This document shows, in pieces, positions 1 through 5,158 of a DNA stretch of 5,656 nt; the first letter of the stretch is position 1; every line of letters starts with the position of its first letter. Source of the DNA: Oceanospirillales bacterium (GTDB lineage: Bacteria; Pseudomonadota; Gammaproteobacteria; Xanthomonadales; SZUA-36); the NCBI GenBank assembly GCA_003232965.1, contig QIKG01000288.1, positions 1 to 5,656 of the forward strand. The letters run 5' to 3'. The notes beneath the pieces were generated by a model. It searched no databases and was not told the origin of the DNA. It saw only the letters and a list, made by a program, of their open reading frames with translations. A program made the position numbers and the translations under genes.

Positions 1-139
1 ACAAGTTTCGTGTCCATTCAGCATGAATTTGATTAGACCATTTTGCAGCGAACAGGCCGGTTGTTGCAAGACGCATGAGAAAGTCACGAAGCGGTGCCGG
101 ATAAAGGACACAAGCATCGAAGAGAACTATAAAACGCAT
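1..139 (-). CDS. PIN-domain toxin (VapC-like ribonuclease), partial, 5' part only
   Basis: The first 46 codons of a gene whose 3' part lies beyond the window. The product begins MRFIVLFDACVLYPAPLRDF. This is the first strand of a PIN domain, with the expected first acidic metal ligand at D8 and a second acidic residue at E41 in IHAEW. PIN toxins are Mg-dependent ribonucleases that usually cut tRNA, rRNA or mRNA. The ACVLYPAPLRDFLMRLA pattern recalls the PIN_3-type family that is commonly paired with excisionase-like antitoxins. The ATG at 139-137 shares one base with the antitoxin stop (TAATG), so translation is probably coupled and the toxin follows its antitoxin. The remaining acidic residues cannot be checked. 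Family identity is fairly sure; the RNA target is unknown. Confidence 0.82.
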   Translation of the reverse strand, partial: MRFIVLFDACVLYPAPLRDFLMRLATTGLFAAKWSNQIHAEWTRNL

Positions 140-591
140 TAATAACCCATATTATGTTCTTGGGCTTGTGCTGTCAGTTTGTCTAGTTTGTTATGGCTTT
201 GCTGGTCGCGTGCTTGTTTATAGTCAATGATGTTTTGATAGCGCACACGCCTGTGAGTGCCAATTTTAGTAAATGGTATATCACCATCTTCAAGGAGTTT
301 AACCAGGTGTGGACGAGATACATTCAGTATGTTTGCCGCTTGCTGGGTGGTTAGCTCTGCTTGTGTAGGTACAATGGTAATGGCATTACCCTGTGCCATT
401 TCGGCAAGTAAATCTCTCAATAAGGAAATTGCTTGTCTTGGCAAAATTAGATCGGTGCCATCCATGTGTATTCTGGCGCGCTGGGTATCAGGTGAATTCG
501 CGAGTAAGCGGCTTAGCTCAGTTGCACTAGCGCGCGCCAGTAGCGCATCTTCGGTATCAGGTAATTTAGGCGGCTGGTTTGTGACTGTCAT
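139..591 (-). CDS. Excisionase-type helix-turn-helix antitoxin of a PIN toxin pair
   Basis: A 150-residue cytoplasmic DNA-binding protein. Residues about 79-125 form an excisionase/MerR-like winged helix-turn-helix: ELTTQQAANILNVSRPHLVK is the helix-turn-helix, and IPFTKIGTHRRVRY is the wing. The N-terminal part (about 13-70) is helical and has no motif I recognise. The acidic/polar C-terminus (about 126-150) is a plausible toxin-neutralising tail. I chose the ATG at 591-589 because GGAG lies 8 nt upstream; the in-frame GTG at 600 directly abuts that Shine-Dalgarno and has no spacing. The gene is followed by the PIN toxin with a 1-nt overlap. It most likely neutralises the toxin and represses their shared promoter. 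A solitary transcription factor or phage excisionase is less likely given the partner. Confidence 0.85.
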   Translation of the reverse strand: MTVTNQPPKLPDTEDALLARASATELSRLLANSPDTQRARIHMDGTDLILPRQAISLLRDLLAEMAQGNAITIVPTQAELTTQQAANILNVSRPHLVKLLEDGDIPFTKIGTHRRVRYQNIIDYKQARDQQSHNKLDKLTAQAQEHNMGY

Positions 592-626
592 GGTGTCCAC
601 TCCGTCGATAGTTTGCTCTGGTAGCT

Positions 627-655
627 ATTTTATTCGAAATAAACGAAAATCACAA
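627..655 (-). promoter_or_regulatory. Sigma-70 promoter of the toxin-antitoxin pair
   Basis: On the minus strand a -35 TTGTGA (655-650) is followed by a 17-bp spacer and a -10 TAAAAT (632-627). Transcription would start near 620, giving a leader of about 30 nt before the antitoxin ATG at 591. The spacing is optimal and the position fits. This is a sequence match only. Confidence 0.6.
629..643. promoter_or_regulatory. AT-rich inverted repeat, candidate antitoxin operator
   Basis: TTTATT-CGA-AATAAA: two perfect 6-bp arms around a 3-bp centre, overlapping the -10 and spacer of the toxin-antitoxin promoter. A symmetric site here is where an autorepressing antitoxin would be expected to bind. AT-rich palindromes do arise by chance, so the role is inferred. 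Confidence 0.35.
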
Positions 656-734
656 GCAAGTTATCTGAACCTGCTAGTAACACGATATCTCCGCTTGTCT
701 TTTTGTCAGTGCTAATCGACCTGGTGTGCAATGA

Positions 735-775
735 TCAGAGCTTATCTAAGGATTAGGGGTATAATTCTGCTCTGA
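735..775. repeat. 7-bp inverted repeat bracketing the trpG promoter
   Basis: TCAGAGC at 735-741 and GCTCTGA at 769-775 are perfect inverted copies separated by 27 bp. The left arm lies where the -35 hexamer should be and the right arm covers the predicted start of transcription, with the TATAAT between them. This could be a pair of operator half-sites or the stem of a long-loop hairpin. It does not match the E. coli TrpR operator as I know it. Confidence 0.4.
760..765 (+). promoter_or_regulatory. -10 element of the trpGDC promoter
   Basis: A perfect TATAAT within GGGGTATAATTC, about 50 bp before the trpG start, predicting transcription from about 771-773. No good -35 is seen at 16-18 bp spacing (AGAGCT at 17 bp), and the extended -10 TGn is absent. 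The promoter may be weak or depend on an activator. The leader of about 45 nt contains no short ORF with tandem Trp codons, so classical attenuation is not supported. Confidence 0.5.
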
Positions 776-816
776 ATTTGGTTCTACTGCTACAAAGCCG
801 ATAGTGAATAGAAAAT

Positions 817-1398
817 ATGATCCTAATGATCGACAATTATGACTCTTTTACCTTCAATCTGGTGCAATATCTGGGTGAGTTGGGTGCGGAGGTAAAAGTT
901 TGCCGTAACGATGAACTGAAACTTGCCCAGATTGCTGAGTTAGCACCATCGCATATTGTTATTTCCCCAGGGCCATGTACTCCGGATAAAGCTGGAATTT
1001 CTTTGGATTTGGTGCGTGAATTTGCGGGCAAGATTCCAATATTTGGGGTATGTCTGGGGCATCAGGCCATTGCTCAGGCTTTTGGTGCTAGCATCGTCAG
1101 GGCGGATAAAATCATGCATGGCAAGACCTCGGAAATTCATCATGATGGCGGCGGGGTGTTTGCAGATATTCCAAATCCGTTTACGGCCACCCGTTATCAC
1201 TCTTTGGTGATCCAGCCAGATACGCTTTCTGATGAGCTGGAAATAACTTCTTGGACTCTGAATCAGGATGGCTCACGGGAGGAAATTATGGGCATTCGGC
1301 ATAAAGATTACCCACTGGAAGGTGTGCAGTTTCACCCTGAGTCGATACTTACCGAGCATGGTCACGATTTGCTTAACAACTTTCTGGAGTTTAACTAA
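817..1398 (+). CDS. trpG: Anthranilate synthase component II (glutamine amidotransferase)
   Basis: A class I glutamine amidotransferase of 193 residues, the normal length for TrpG/PabA. It releases ammonia from glutamine for TrpE to make anthranilate from chorismate. The start MILMIDNYDSFTFNLVQYLG is the family signature. Also visible are the oxyanion-loop motif SPGPCTP (50-56), the nucleophile Cys79 in GVCLGHQ, and His173 and Glu175 in QFHPES, which complete the triad. The sequence alone does not separate TrpG from PabA; the operon with trpD favours TrpG, although in several gammaproteobacteria one protein serves both anthranilate and aminodeoxychorismate synthases. No clear Shine-Dalgarno precedes the ATG at 817; the ATG at 826 would remove only three residues. 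The stop overlaps the trpD start by 1 nt. TrpE is not in the window. Confidence 0.95.
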   Translation: MILMIDNYDSFTFNLVQYLGELGAEVKVCRNDELKLAQIAELAPSHIVISPGPCTPDKAGISLDLVREFAGKIPIFGVCLGHQAIAQAFGASIVRADKIMHGKTSEIHHDGGGVFADIPNPFTATRYHSLVIQPDTLSDELEITSWTLNQDGSREEIMGIRHKDYPLEGVQFHPESILTEHGHDLLNNFLEFN

Positions 1399-2426
1399 TG
1401 GAGTTTCGTGATGCTTTGGGAAAAATTATTTCCGGTAATGACCTGACCACAGTCGAAATGACCACGGTTATGCAGCAAATCATGACCGGTCAGGCCGATG
1501 ATGCCCAAATTGGCGGCTTGCTGGTTGCCTTGCGGATGAAAGGCGAAAGCCTAGATGAAATTGAGGGTGCGGTAAAAGTTATGCGCTCGTTGGCATCGGG
1601 TGTACACATTGAAGGTCAGTATGTGGTCGATATTGTCGGTACCGGTGGCGATGGTCTCAATCTATTCAATATCTCTACAGCAGCCTGTTTCGTTGTAGCG
1701 GCTGCCGGCGTCAGTGTTGCTAAACACGGCAACCGTTCGGTTTCCAGTAGCAGTGGTAGTGCTGACCTGCTTGAGGTTGCCGGTGTAAAACTGGATTTAA
1801 GCTCGGCGCAGGTTAGTCAATGTGTGCTTGATTGCGGTGTTGGATTTATGTTTGCTCCGGCACATCATAGTGCGATGAAACACGCTATTTCTGCGCGTAA
1901 GTCACTAGGTATACGCACAATATTTAATATTTTAGGTCCGATGACCAACCCGGCCGGGGTTAAAAACCAGCTGATTGGTGTGTATGACCGTGCCTTGGCT
2001 CGGCCCGTCGCTGAAGTCTTGCGGCGGCTCGGGTCGGAGCATGTGCTAGTGGTTCATTCTGTTGATGGACTGGATGAAATTTCACTGGCAGCCCCGACTT
2101 ATGTAGTGGAACTGAATAATAATAAAATTCACGAATATACCATTCAACCCGAAGATTACGGCATTGCGCGCCAGCCGATTGATGCTTTGGTAGTGAATGG
2201 AGCTGCAGAGTCTTATGCTCTAATTCGGGCGGCGCTTGGGGCCGAAGAAAGTCTGCAAGCCTTACATGCCGCCAGTATTATTGGTCTCAATGCCGGCGCT
2301 GCACTGTATGCGGCAGGCTTGCCGGATACATTGGAATCCGGCGTTGATGAGGCTATGTCTCTGCTCAAATCCGGTGCCGCCCTGGCAAAGCTGGATGAGT
2401 TAATCGCCGTGAGTCATCAGGTATGA
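1398..2426 (+). CDS. trpD: Anthranilate phosphoribosyltransferase
   Basis: A 342-residue enzyme of the usual length that joins anthranilate to PRPP, giving N-(5-phosphoribosyl)anthranilate, the second step of the tryptophan branch. The helical N-terminal domain (about 1-70) is followed by the PRPP-binding GTGGDG (81-86), NIST (91-94) and KHGNRSVSS (109-117). R167 lies in the ARKSLGIRTIFNILGPMTNP stretch, which contacts anthranilate in this family. The Mg-binding DGLDE is at 223-227. After KHGNRSVSS the protein has SSGSAD where many homologues have K or R; this position varies in the family as I recall it. The ATG overlaps the trpG stop (TAATG) and has GGAG at 1386-1389, 8 nt upstream. The stop overlaps the trpC start by 4 nt (ATGA). 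The gene appears intact and translationally coupled on both sides. Confidence 0.96.
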   Translation: MEFRDALGKIISGNDLTTVEMTTVMQQIMTGQADDAQIGGLLVALRMKGESLDEIEGAVKVMRSLASGVHIEGQYVVDIVGTGGDGLNLFNISTAACFVVAAAGVSVAKHGNRSVSSSSGSADLLEVAGVKLDLSSAQVSQCVLDCGVGFMFAPAHHSAMKHAISARKSLGIRTIFNILGPMTNPAGVKNQLIGVYDRALARPVAEVLRRLGSEHVLVVHSVDGLDEISLAAPTYVVELNNNKIHEYTIQPEDYGIARQPIDALVVNGAAESYALIRAALGAEESLQALHAASIIGLNAGAALYAAGLPDTLESGVDEAMSLLKSGAALAKLDELIAVSHQV

Positions 2427-3218
2427 ATGCATCAATGCCAACGGTACTGGAAAAAATTCTGGCGCATAAAGCAGATGAAGTAAGTTCCCGCAAGCGTCGT
2501 CAGCCATTGTCGGGATTAAAGTCCAGGGCAGCGGATCAGCCGGACTGCCGTGGGTTTTATCGGCAATTAGCCAGTGTTGCTAGCAGTCGATCGGCAGTGA
2601 TTGCAGAGATAAAAAAAGCCTCGCCCAGTAAAGGCCTTATTCGCAAAAATTTTGATCCACAGGCTATTGCCCGATCTTATGCAGCTGGAGGAGCGGCTTG
2701 TCTTTCAGTGCTCACCGATGAGAATTTCTTTCAGGGACATGATGATTTTTTAATTGCTGCTCGTGCTCAGGTTTCGCTGCCGGTATTGCGTAAAGACTTT
2801 ACTATCGACCGTTATCAGCTATTTGAGGCGCGGGCGATGGGTGCGGATGCTATTTTATTGATAGTGGCAGCGCTTGAAAGTAATCAGTTACTGGATTGCG
2901 GCTGAAATTGGTCTTGATGTCCTGGTTGAAGTTCATAATGCTGATGAAATGGAAGTCGCGTTGACTAGCGGGTCACCATTGATCGGGGTAAACAACCGCA
3001 ACTTACATACCTTTGAAACCGACCTGGAAAACAGTATCCGCCTGCTACCATTGCTGAAGGAAAACCAATTGCTGGTTGCCGAATCAGGTATACATACTAA
3101 GGCAGATGTAGATTTACTTAGCAATGCTGGAATTAACGCATTTTTGGTAGGCGAGGCCTTTATGCGTGTTGATGATCCGGGCAGGCAGTTAGCCTTGATG
3201 TTTGCAGCTAGGGATTAA
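2423..3218 (+). pseudogene. trpC: Indole-3-glycerol phosphate synthase, frame-disrupted in the middle
   Basis: TrpC closes phosphoribosylanthranilate-derived CdRP into indole-3-glycerol phosphate on a (beta/alpha)8 barrel. The 5' part (2423-2905) encodes 160 residues: substrate-binding AEIKKASPSKG (Glu62, Lys64), LRKDF (catalytic Lys124) and the beta-5 strand ADAILLIVAAL, ending in LLDCG-stop. The remainder is one frame later, open from 2874 to 3218: LDVLVEVH with its Glu codon at 2928, GVNNRNLHTF, AESGI, and FLVGEAFMR near the end. All expected catalytic residues survive, so the break is recent, an assembly error, or bypassed in translation. Homologues, from memory, have about 16 residues between the end of beta-5 and beta-6; here there are 37 nt, a net loss of about 11 nt. 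The 3' half has no convincing start or Shine-Dalgarno of its own. As the last gene of the operon, its break is not polar. Confidence 0.88.
2890..2905 (+). other. Site of the trpC frame break (helix alpha-5)
   Basis: The upstream frame reads ..NQLLDCG and stops at TGA 2903-2905. The downstream frame reads ..WIAAEIGLDVL across the same bases. Recognisable TrpC sequence switches frame within these bases. No homopolymer run is present, which argues against a simple homopolymer sequencing error. No Shine-Dalgarno-like stimulator or typical slippery heptamer is seen. Confidence 0.75.
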
Positions 3219-3353
3219 ATCACTGAGAGCAATTCATTGCCTGATTATGCCAATAATTGGGTTTAAGTGCTGTTTTGAATCAATTTAGTGAGGTTCAGAG
3301 GCTTTAGGAAGCAGTAGCTTTAATTCTAGTTGCCTAATGCTCCGACAATGGGG
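3219..3353. other. Convergent intergenic region
   Basis: The 135 bp between the ends of trpC (plus) and the secreted-protein gene (minus). Both transcripts should end here, but I see no strong GC-rich hairpin with a T-run on either strand. The best small symmetries are CCAATAATTGG (3250-3260, too tight a loop) and GAAGC-AGTA-GCTTT (3308-3321, weak). There is no convincing small ORF. Confidence 0.5.
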
Positions 3354-3803
3354 TCAATAACAAAGACTAAATATGCCATTAGACTCTACCAGAAATCCTG
3401 GATCAATTTCACCGCCGCCCGGAAGGTTTTCAATGAGATAGGTTTTTTCTTTTTGTTGAATAAACCCGATGACTGCTCCCTGATGAACCGTCAGCACCAA
3501 TGTGCTTGATATTGAACTATCGAATTGTCCACGCCAGGTAAAGTCTGCAGAGCCCCTATATTCAAATCCCGTTCGTATTGCCAGTTGTTGGCTTCCATCG
3601 AGCAAGGCCACTTGGATAAACTGTTGATTTTTAGCAATCGAACCGATATTTATATTAATTCGTCTTGCCTCAGTAACCTCAGAGCGGGTATGGCTTGCAG
3701 TAGCAGGAACTGTGCTAAAAGAGAATAACTCGGGTGTTGCTTCAGCGAATGCTGTTGAAACAGTAATTAGTAATACTGAAATAGCGAAAAGGTATTTTCG
3801 CAT
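3354..3803 (-). CDS. Secreted protein resembling an isolated metallopeptidase pro-region
   Basis: 149 residues from the ATG at 3803-3801, chosen because GGGGGA lies 7 nt upstream. The in-frame GTG at 3830 has no such site and would add nine residues before the signal peptide. Residues 1-20 form a classic Sec signal peptide: RK, a hydrophobic core of about 14 residues, then AFA before EA. The mature part contains RTGFEYRGSADFTWRGQF, STLVLTVHQGAVIGFIQQ and KTYLIE. This beta-rich pattern (R.G..DFTWRG...LTV..G.V.G.I...Y.I) is what I associate with the N-terminal pro-region of secreted reprolysin-like metallopeptidases. The protein stops after FSLCY, where a protease domain would follow, and no HExxH is present. 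The bases beyond the stop do not continue the family. It may be a truncated remnant or a stand-alone inhibitor or exported domain. The only cysteine is the penultimate residue. Confidence 0.6.
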   Translation of the reverse strand: MRKYLFAISVLLITVSTAFAEATPELFSFSTVPATASHTRSEVTEARRININIGSIAKNQQFIQVALLDGSQQLAIRTGFEYRGSADFTWRGQFDSSISSTLVLTVHQGAVIGFIQQKEKTYLIENLPGGGEIDPGFLVESNGIFSLCY

Positions 3804-3917
3804 TAATTGATCCCCCAATTTTAGCCGCACATCAGTTTATCAAATTTATCAAAAAAAATGCTATTGCCCTGTTGTTTTTAAAGTGTGGCTATTTGCTTGG
3901 GTTAGGTAAGTACCCGG

Positions 3918-3946
3918 GTGGATTCAGGGGGTTTGCAGTAATCCAC
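3918..3946. repeat. Inverted repeat downstream of coq7
   Basis: GTGGATT (3918-3924) and AATCCAC (3940-3946) form a perfect 7-bp stem with a 15-nt loop, starting 25 nt past the coq7 stop. On the coq7 strand it is followed by CCGGGTACTT and not by a T-run, so it is not a classical intrinsic terminator. It could be a weak terminator or a 3'-end stabilising hairpin. An 8-bp palindrome, ACCCGGGT, adjoins it at 3912-3919. Confidence 0.35.
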
Positions 3947-3970
3947 TTTGGTGATGGCGTATAGAAAAGG

Positions 3971-4612
3971 TTAAATTCGATAAACCAGCGCTTTCATAAT
4001 TTTTGAACTGGCGGTCATCAGGCGCTTCACCGGCAACGGTAAATCACGGGCGCCGGCATCAGCTGCCATAACGGCGTGTCGGGCTTCATCGATTTTCATT
4101 TGTGCCAGAATTGCCTCGGTACGCTTGTCTTCTACCGGTAGTTTTCCGAGATGCTCATCAAGATGGGATTCCACCTGCTTTTCGGTTTCTTCCAGAAAAC
4201 CCAAAGACCATTCATCACCGGCAATACCAGCAGCCATCCCCAGTGCCCAAGAGCCGGAATACCAAAAAAAATTTAAATAACTGGGACGATCGTCAAGTTC
4301 ATCCAGGCGCTGTTCACACCAGGCCAGATGGTCGATTTCATCAATAGCGGCTTCTTGCATTTTGTCGCGTACTGCTGGATCGCGAGCGGTTGCTGCCTGG
4401 CCGGCATACAAAGCCTGAGCGCAGACTTCCCCGGTGTGATTGATGCGCATTAATCCGGCGACATGCCGCCGCTGGTCTTCATCGAGGACAATATCGGGGA
4501 TATCCCCAGCTGGGTTGGGGCGTGGGGCTTGCGGTGCTCGGGTTGTGGCAATTCGCAGGGCTTGGTCGAGGCCGCTAATCAAGGTGTCTAAAATCGATGT
4601 TTGTCTATGCAT
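3971..4612 (-). CDS. coq7: Ubiquinone biosynthesis hydroxylase, di-iron (DMQ monooxygenase)
   Basis: A 213-residue ferritin-like di-iron monooxygenase that hydroxylates the demethoxyubiquinone ring (2-polyprenyl-3-methyl-6-methoxy-1,4-benzoquinone), the penultimate step of ubiquinone synthesis, at the inner membrane. The iron ligands appear in order and with the family's spacing: Glu62 in RINHTGEVCAQALY, Glu92 and His95 in DEIDHL, Glu144 in EETEKQVESHL, and Glu176 and His179 in DEARHA. WALGMAAGIAGDEWSLGF (122-139) is the conserved central segment. The N-terminal 40 residues are a typical variable bacterial extension. The start at 4612 has no strong Shine-Dalgarno, but the product then has the expected length. 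It is transcribed divergently from the ferredoxin gene and towards the secreted-protein gene, 167 bp away, probably not in one operon with it. Its presence implies aerobic respiration with ubiquinone. Confidence 0.95.
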   Translation of the reverse strand: MHRQTSILDTLISGLDQALRIATTRAPQAPRPNPAGDIPDIVLDEDQRRHVAGLMRINHTGEVCAQALYAGQAATARDPAVRDKMQEAAIDEIDHLAWCEQRLDELDDRPSYLNFFWYSGSWALGMAAGIAGDEWSLGFLEETEKQVESHLDEHLGKLPVEDKRTEAILAQMKIDEARHAVMAADAGARDLPLPVKRLMTASSKIMKALVYRI

Positions 4613-4648
4613 ATAGGGTTCTGCGCTGCTGGTCTAATCTACTGTACC

Positions 4649-4654
4649 AGTATA
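4649..4654 (-). promoter_or_regulatory. Possible -10 element of coq7
   Basis: TATACT on the minus strand, within the 8-bp palindrome AGTATACT (4649-4656), about 37 bp upstream of the coq7 ATG. The -35 at 17 bp (AACAAT) is poor. The location fits, but support is weak. Confidence 0.3.
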
Positions 4655-4682
4655 CTCCTGTGGAAGTCGTTATTGTTTCATT

Positions 4683-4688
4683 TATAAT
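4683..4688 (+). promoter_or_regulatory. -10 element of the ferredoxin gene
   Basis: A perfect TATAAT, 31 bp upstream of the ferredoxin ATG, predicting a start of transcription near 4695 and a leader of about 25 nt. No good -35 is visible at standard spacing. Confidence 0.45.
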
Positions 4689-4719
4689 GTGCTATTAATC
4701 GATATTTGCATAAAACTTT

Positions 4720-5037
4720 ATGAGCTATTACCAAAGACATCTATTTATTTGTATAAATCAGCGCGAAGCAGGCGCTGAGCGGCCCTCTTGTGCCAATTGT
4801 GGCTCTCCGGAATTGCTGGCATACGCGAAAAATAAAATAAAAAGCAAGGGTTTAAACGGCCCCGGCAAGCTCAGAATTAATGGTTCCAGATGCATGGACC
4901 GTTGTGAAGAAGGTCCGGTGTGCGTGGTTTATCCGGATGCAGTCTGGTATACCTATATCGATGAGAGCGATCTTGATGAAATCATTGATTCACACTTGTT
5001 GGCGGGGATTCCGGTAGAAAGGTTAAAGTTGGGCTAA
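4720..5037 (+). CDS. (2Fe-2S) thioredoxin-like ferredoxin
   Basis: A 105-residue soluble electron carrier of the thioredoxin-fold ferredoxin family (related to the Aquifex and Azotobacter 2Fe-2S proteins and to NuoE). It starts with HLFICINQR, holding ligand Cys11, followed by Cys24 in PSCANCG. The second pair is Cys58 and Cys62 in SRCMDRCEEGP. Cys27 and Cys68 are additional. PVCVVYPDAVWYTYI, the acidic DESDLDEII and the C-terminal HLLAGIPVERL are hallmarks of the bacterial single-domain form. Length is normal. Physiological partners of this subfamily are not well known, and nothing here identifies one. No Shine-Dalgarno is visible before the ATG; that start places the first motif at the usual distance from the N-terminus. 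A gap of 121 bp containing a strong promoter separates it from rplM, so it is probably a separate unit. Confidence 0.9.
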   Translation: MSYYQRHLFICINQREAGAERPSCANCGSPELLAYAKNKIKSKGLNGPGKLRINGSRCMDRCEEGPVCVVYPDAVWYTYIDESDLDEIIDSHLLAGIPVERLKLG

Positions 5038-5064
5038 TCACCCTAAAAAACTATCAATTCATGC

Positions 5065-5093
5065 TTGCACCAAGTGGCGTTACCCTGTAAAAT
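5065..5093 (+). promoter_or_regulatory. Sigma-70 promoter of rplM-rpsI
   Basis: -35 TTGCAC (5065-5070), a 17-bp spacer and -10 TAAAAT (5088-5093), predicting transcription from about 5100 and a leader of about 58 nt. This is the best-matching promoter in the window, fitting a ribosomal protein operon. Confidence 0.7.
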
Positions 5094-5105
5094 TCTCGCT
5101 CTTTA

Positions 5106-5126
5106 CTGCGGCATTCGTGTGCGCAG
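5106..5126 (+). promoter_or_regulatory. Small hairpin in the rplM leader
   Basis: CTGCG (5106-5110) can pair with CGCAG (5122-5126), with an 11-nt loop, just after the predicted transcription start and about 32 nt before the rplM ATG. In E. coli the rplM-rpsI operon is autoregulated by L13 through the mRNA leader, so a leader structure is plausible. I cannot show that this one corresponds to it. Confidence 0.3.
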
Positions 5127-5158
5127 ACAATTTAATTGAAAATTACTGGGTTACTGAT

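Noticed and set aside
257..715. Plus-strand open frame of 152 codons
   Set aside because: It lies antisense to the antitoxin gene, has no recognisable domain and overlaps a clear gene with a helix-turn-helix motif.
766..816. Trp leader peptide and attenuator
   Set aside because: There is no short ORF with tandem Trp codons and no terminator hairpin in the 45-nt leader.
837..1210. Three open frames on both strands within trpG
   Set aside because: They are shadows of trpG; their translations show no family features.
2933..3124. Minus-strand open frame in the 3' half of trpC
   Set aside because: It is antisense to conserved TrpC motifs and has no ribosome binding site or domain.
2874..3218. 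Independent gene for the C-terminal half of TrpC
   Set aside because: The only early start is a TTG with no Shine-Dalgarno; the next in-frame ATG, at 2949, would omit beta-6 and its catalytic Glu.
4102..4347. Plus-strand open frame within coq7
   Set aside because: It is antisense to the di-iron motifs of coq7 and is proline-rich nonsense.
5032..5050. Terminator after the ferredoxin gene (GGG...CCC then A-run)
   Set aside because: The stem is only 3 bp and the following run is A, not T, on the coding strand.
5117..5158. Fourteen-residue N-terminal extension of L13 from the upstream GTG
   Set aside because: The ATG at 5159 yields the exact conserved N-terminus and length of L13; the extension has no family counterpart and overlaps the leader hairpin.
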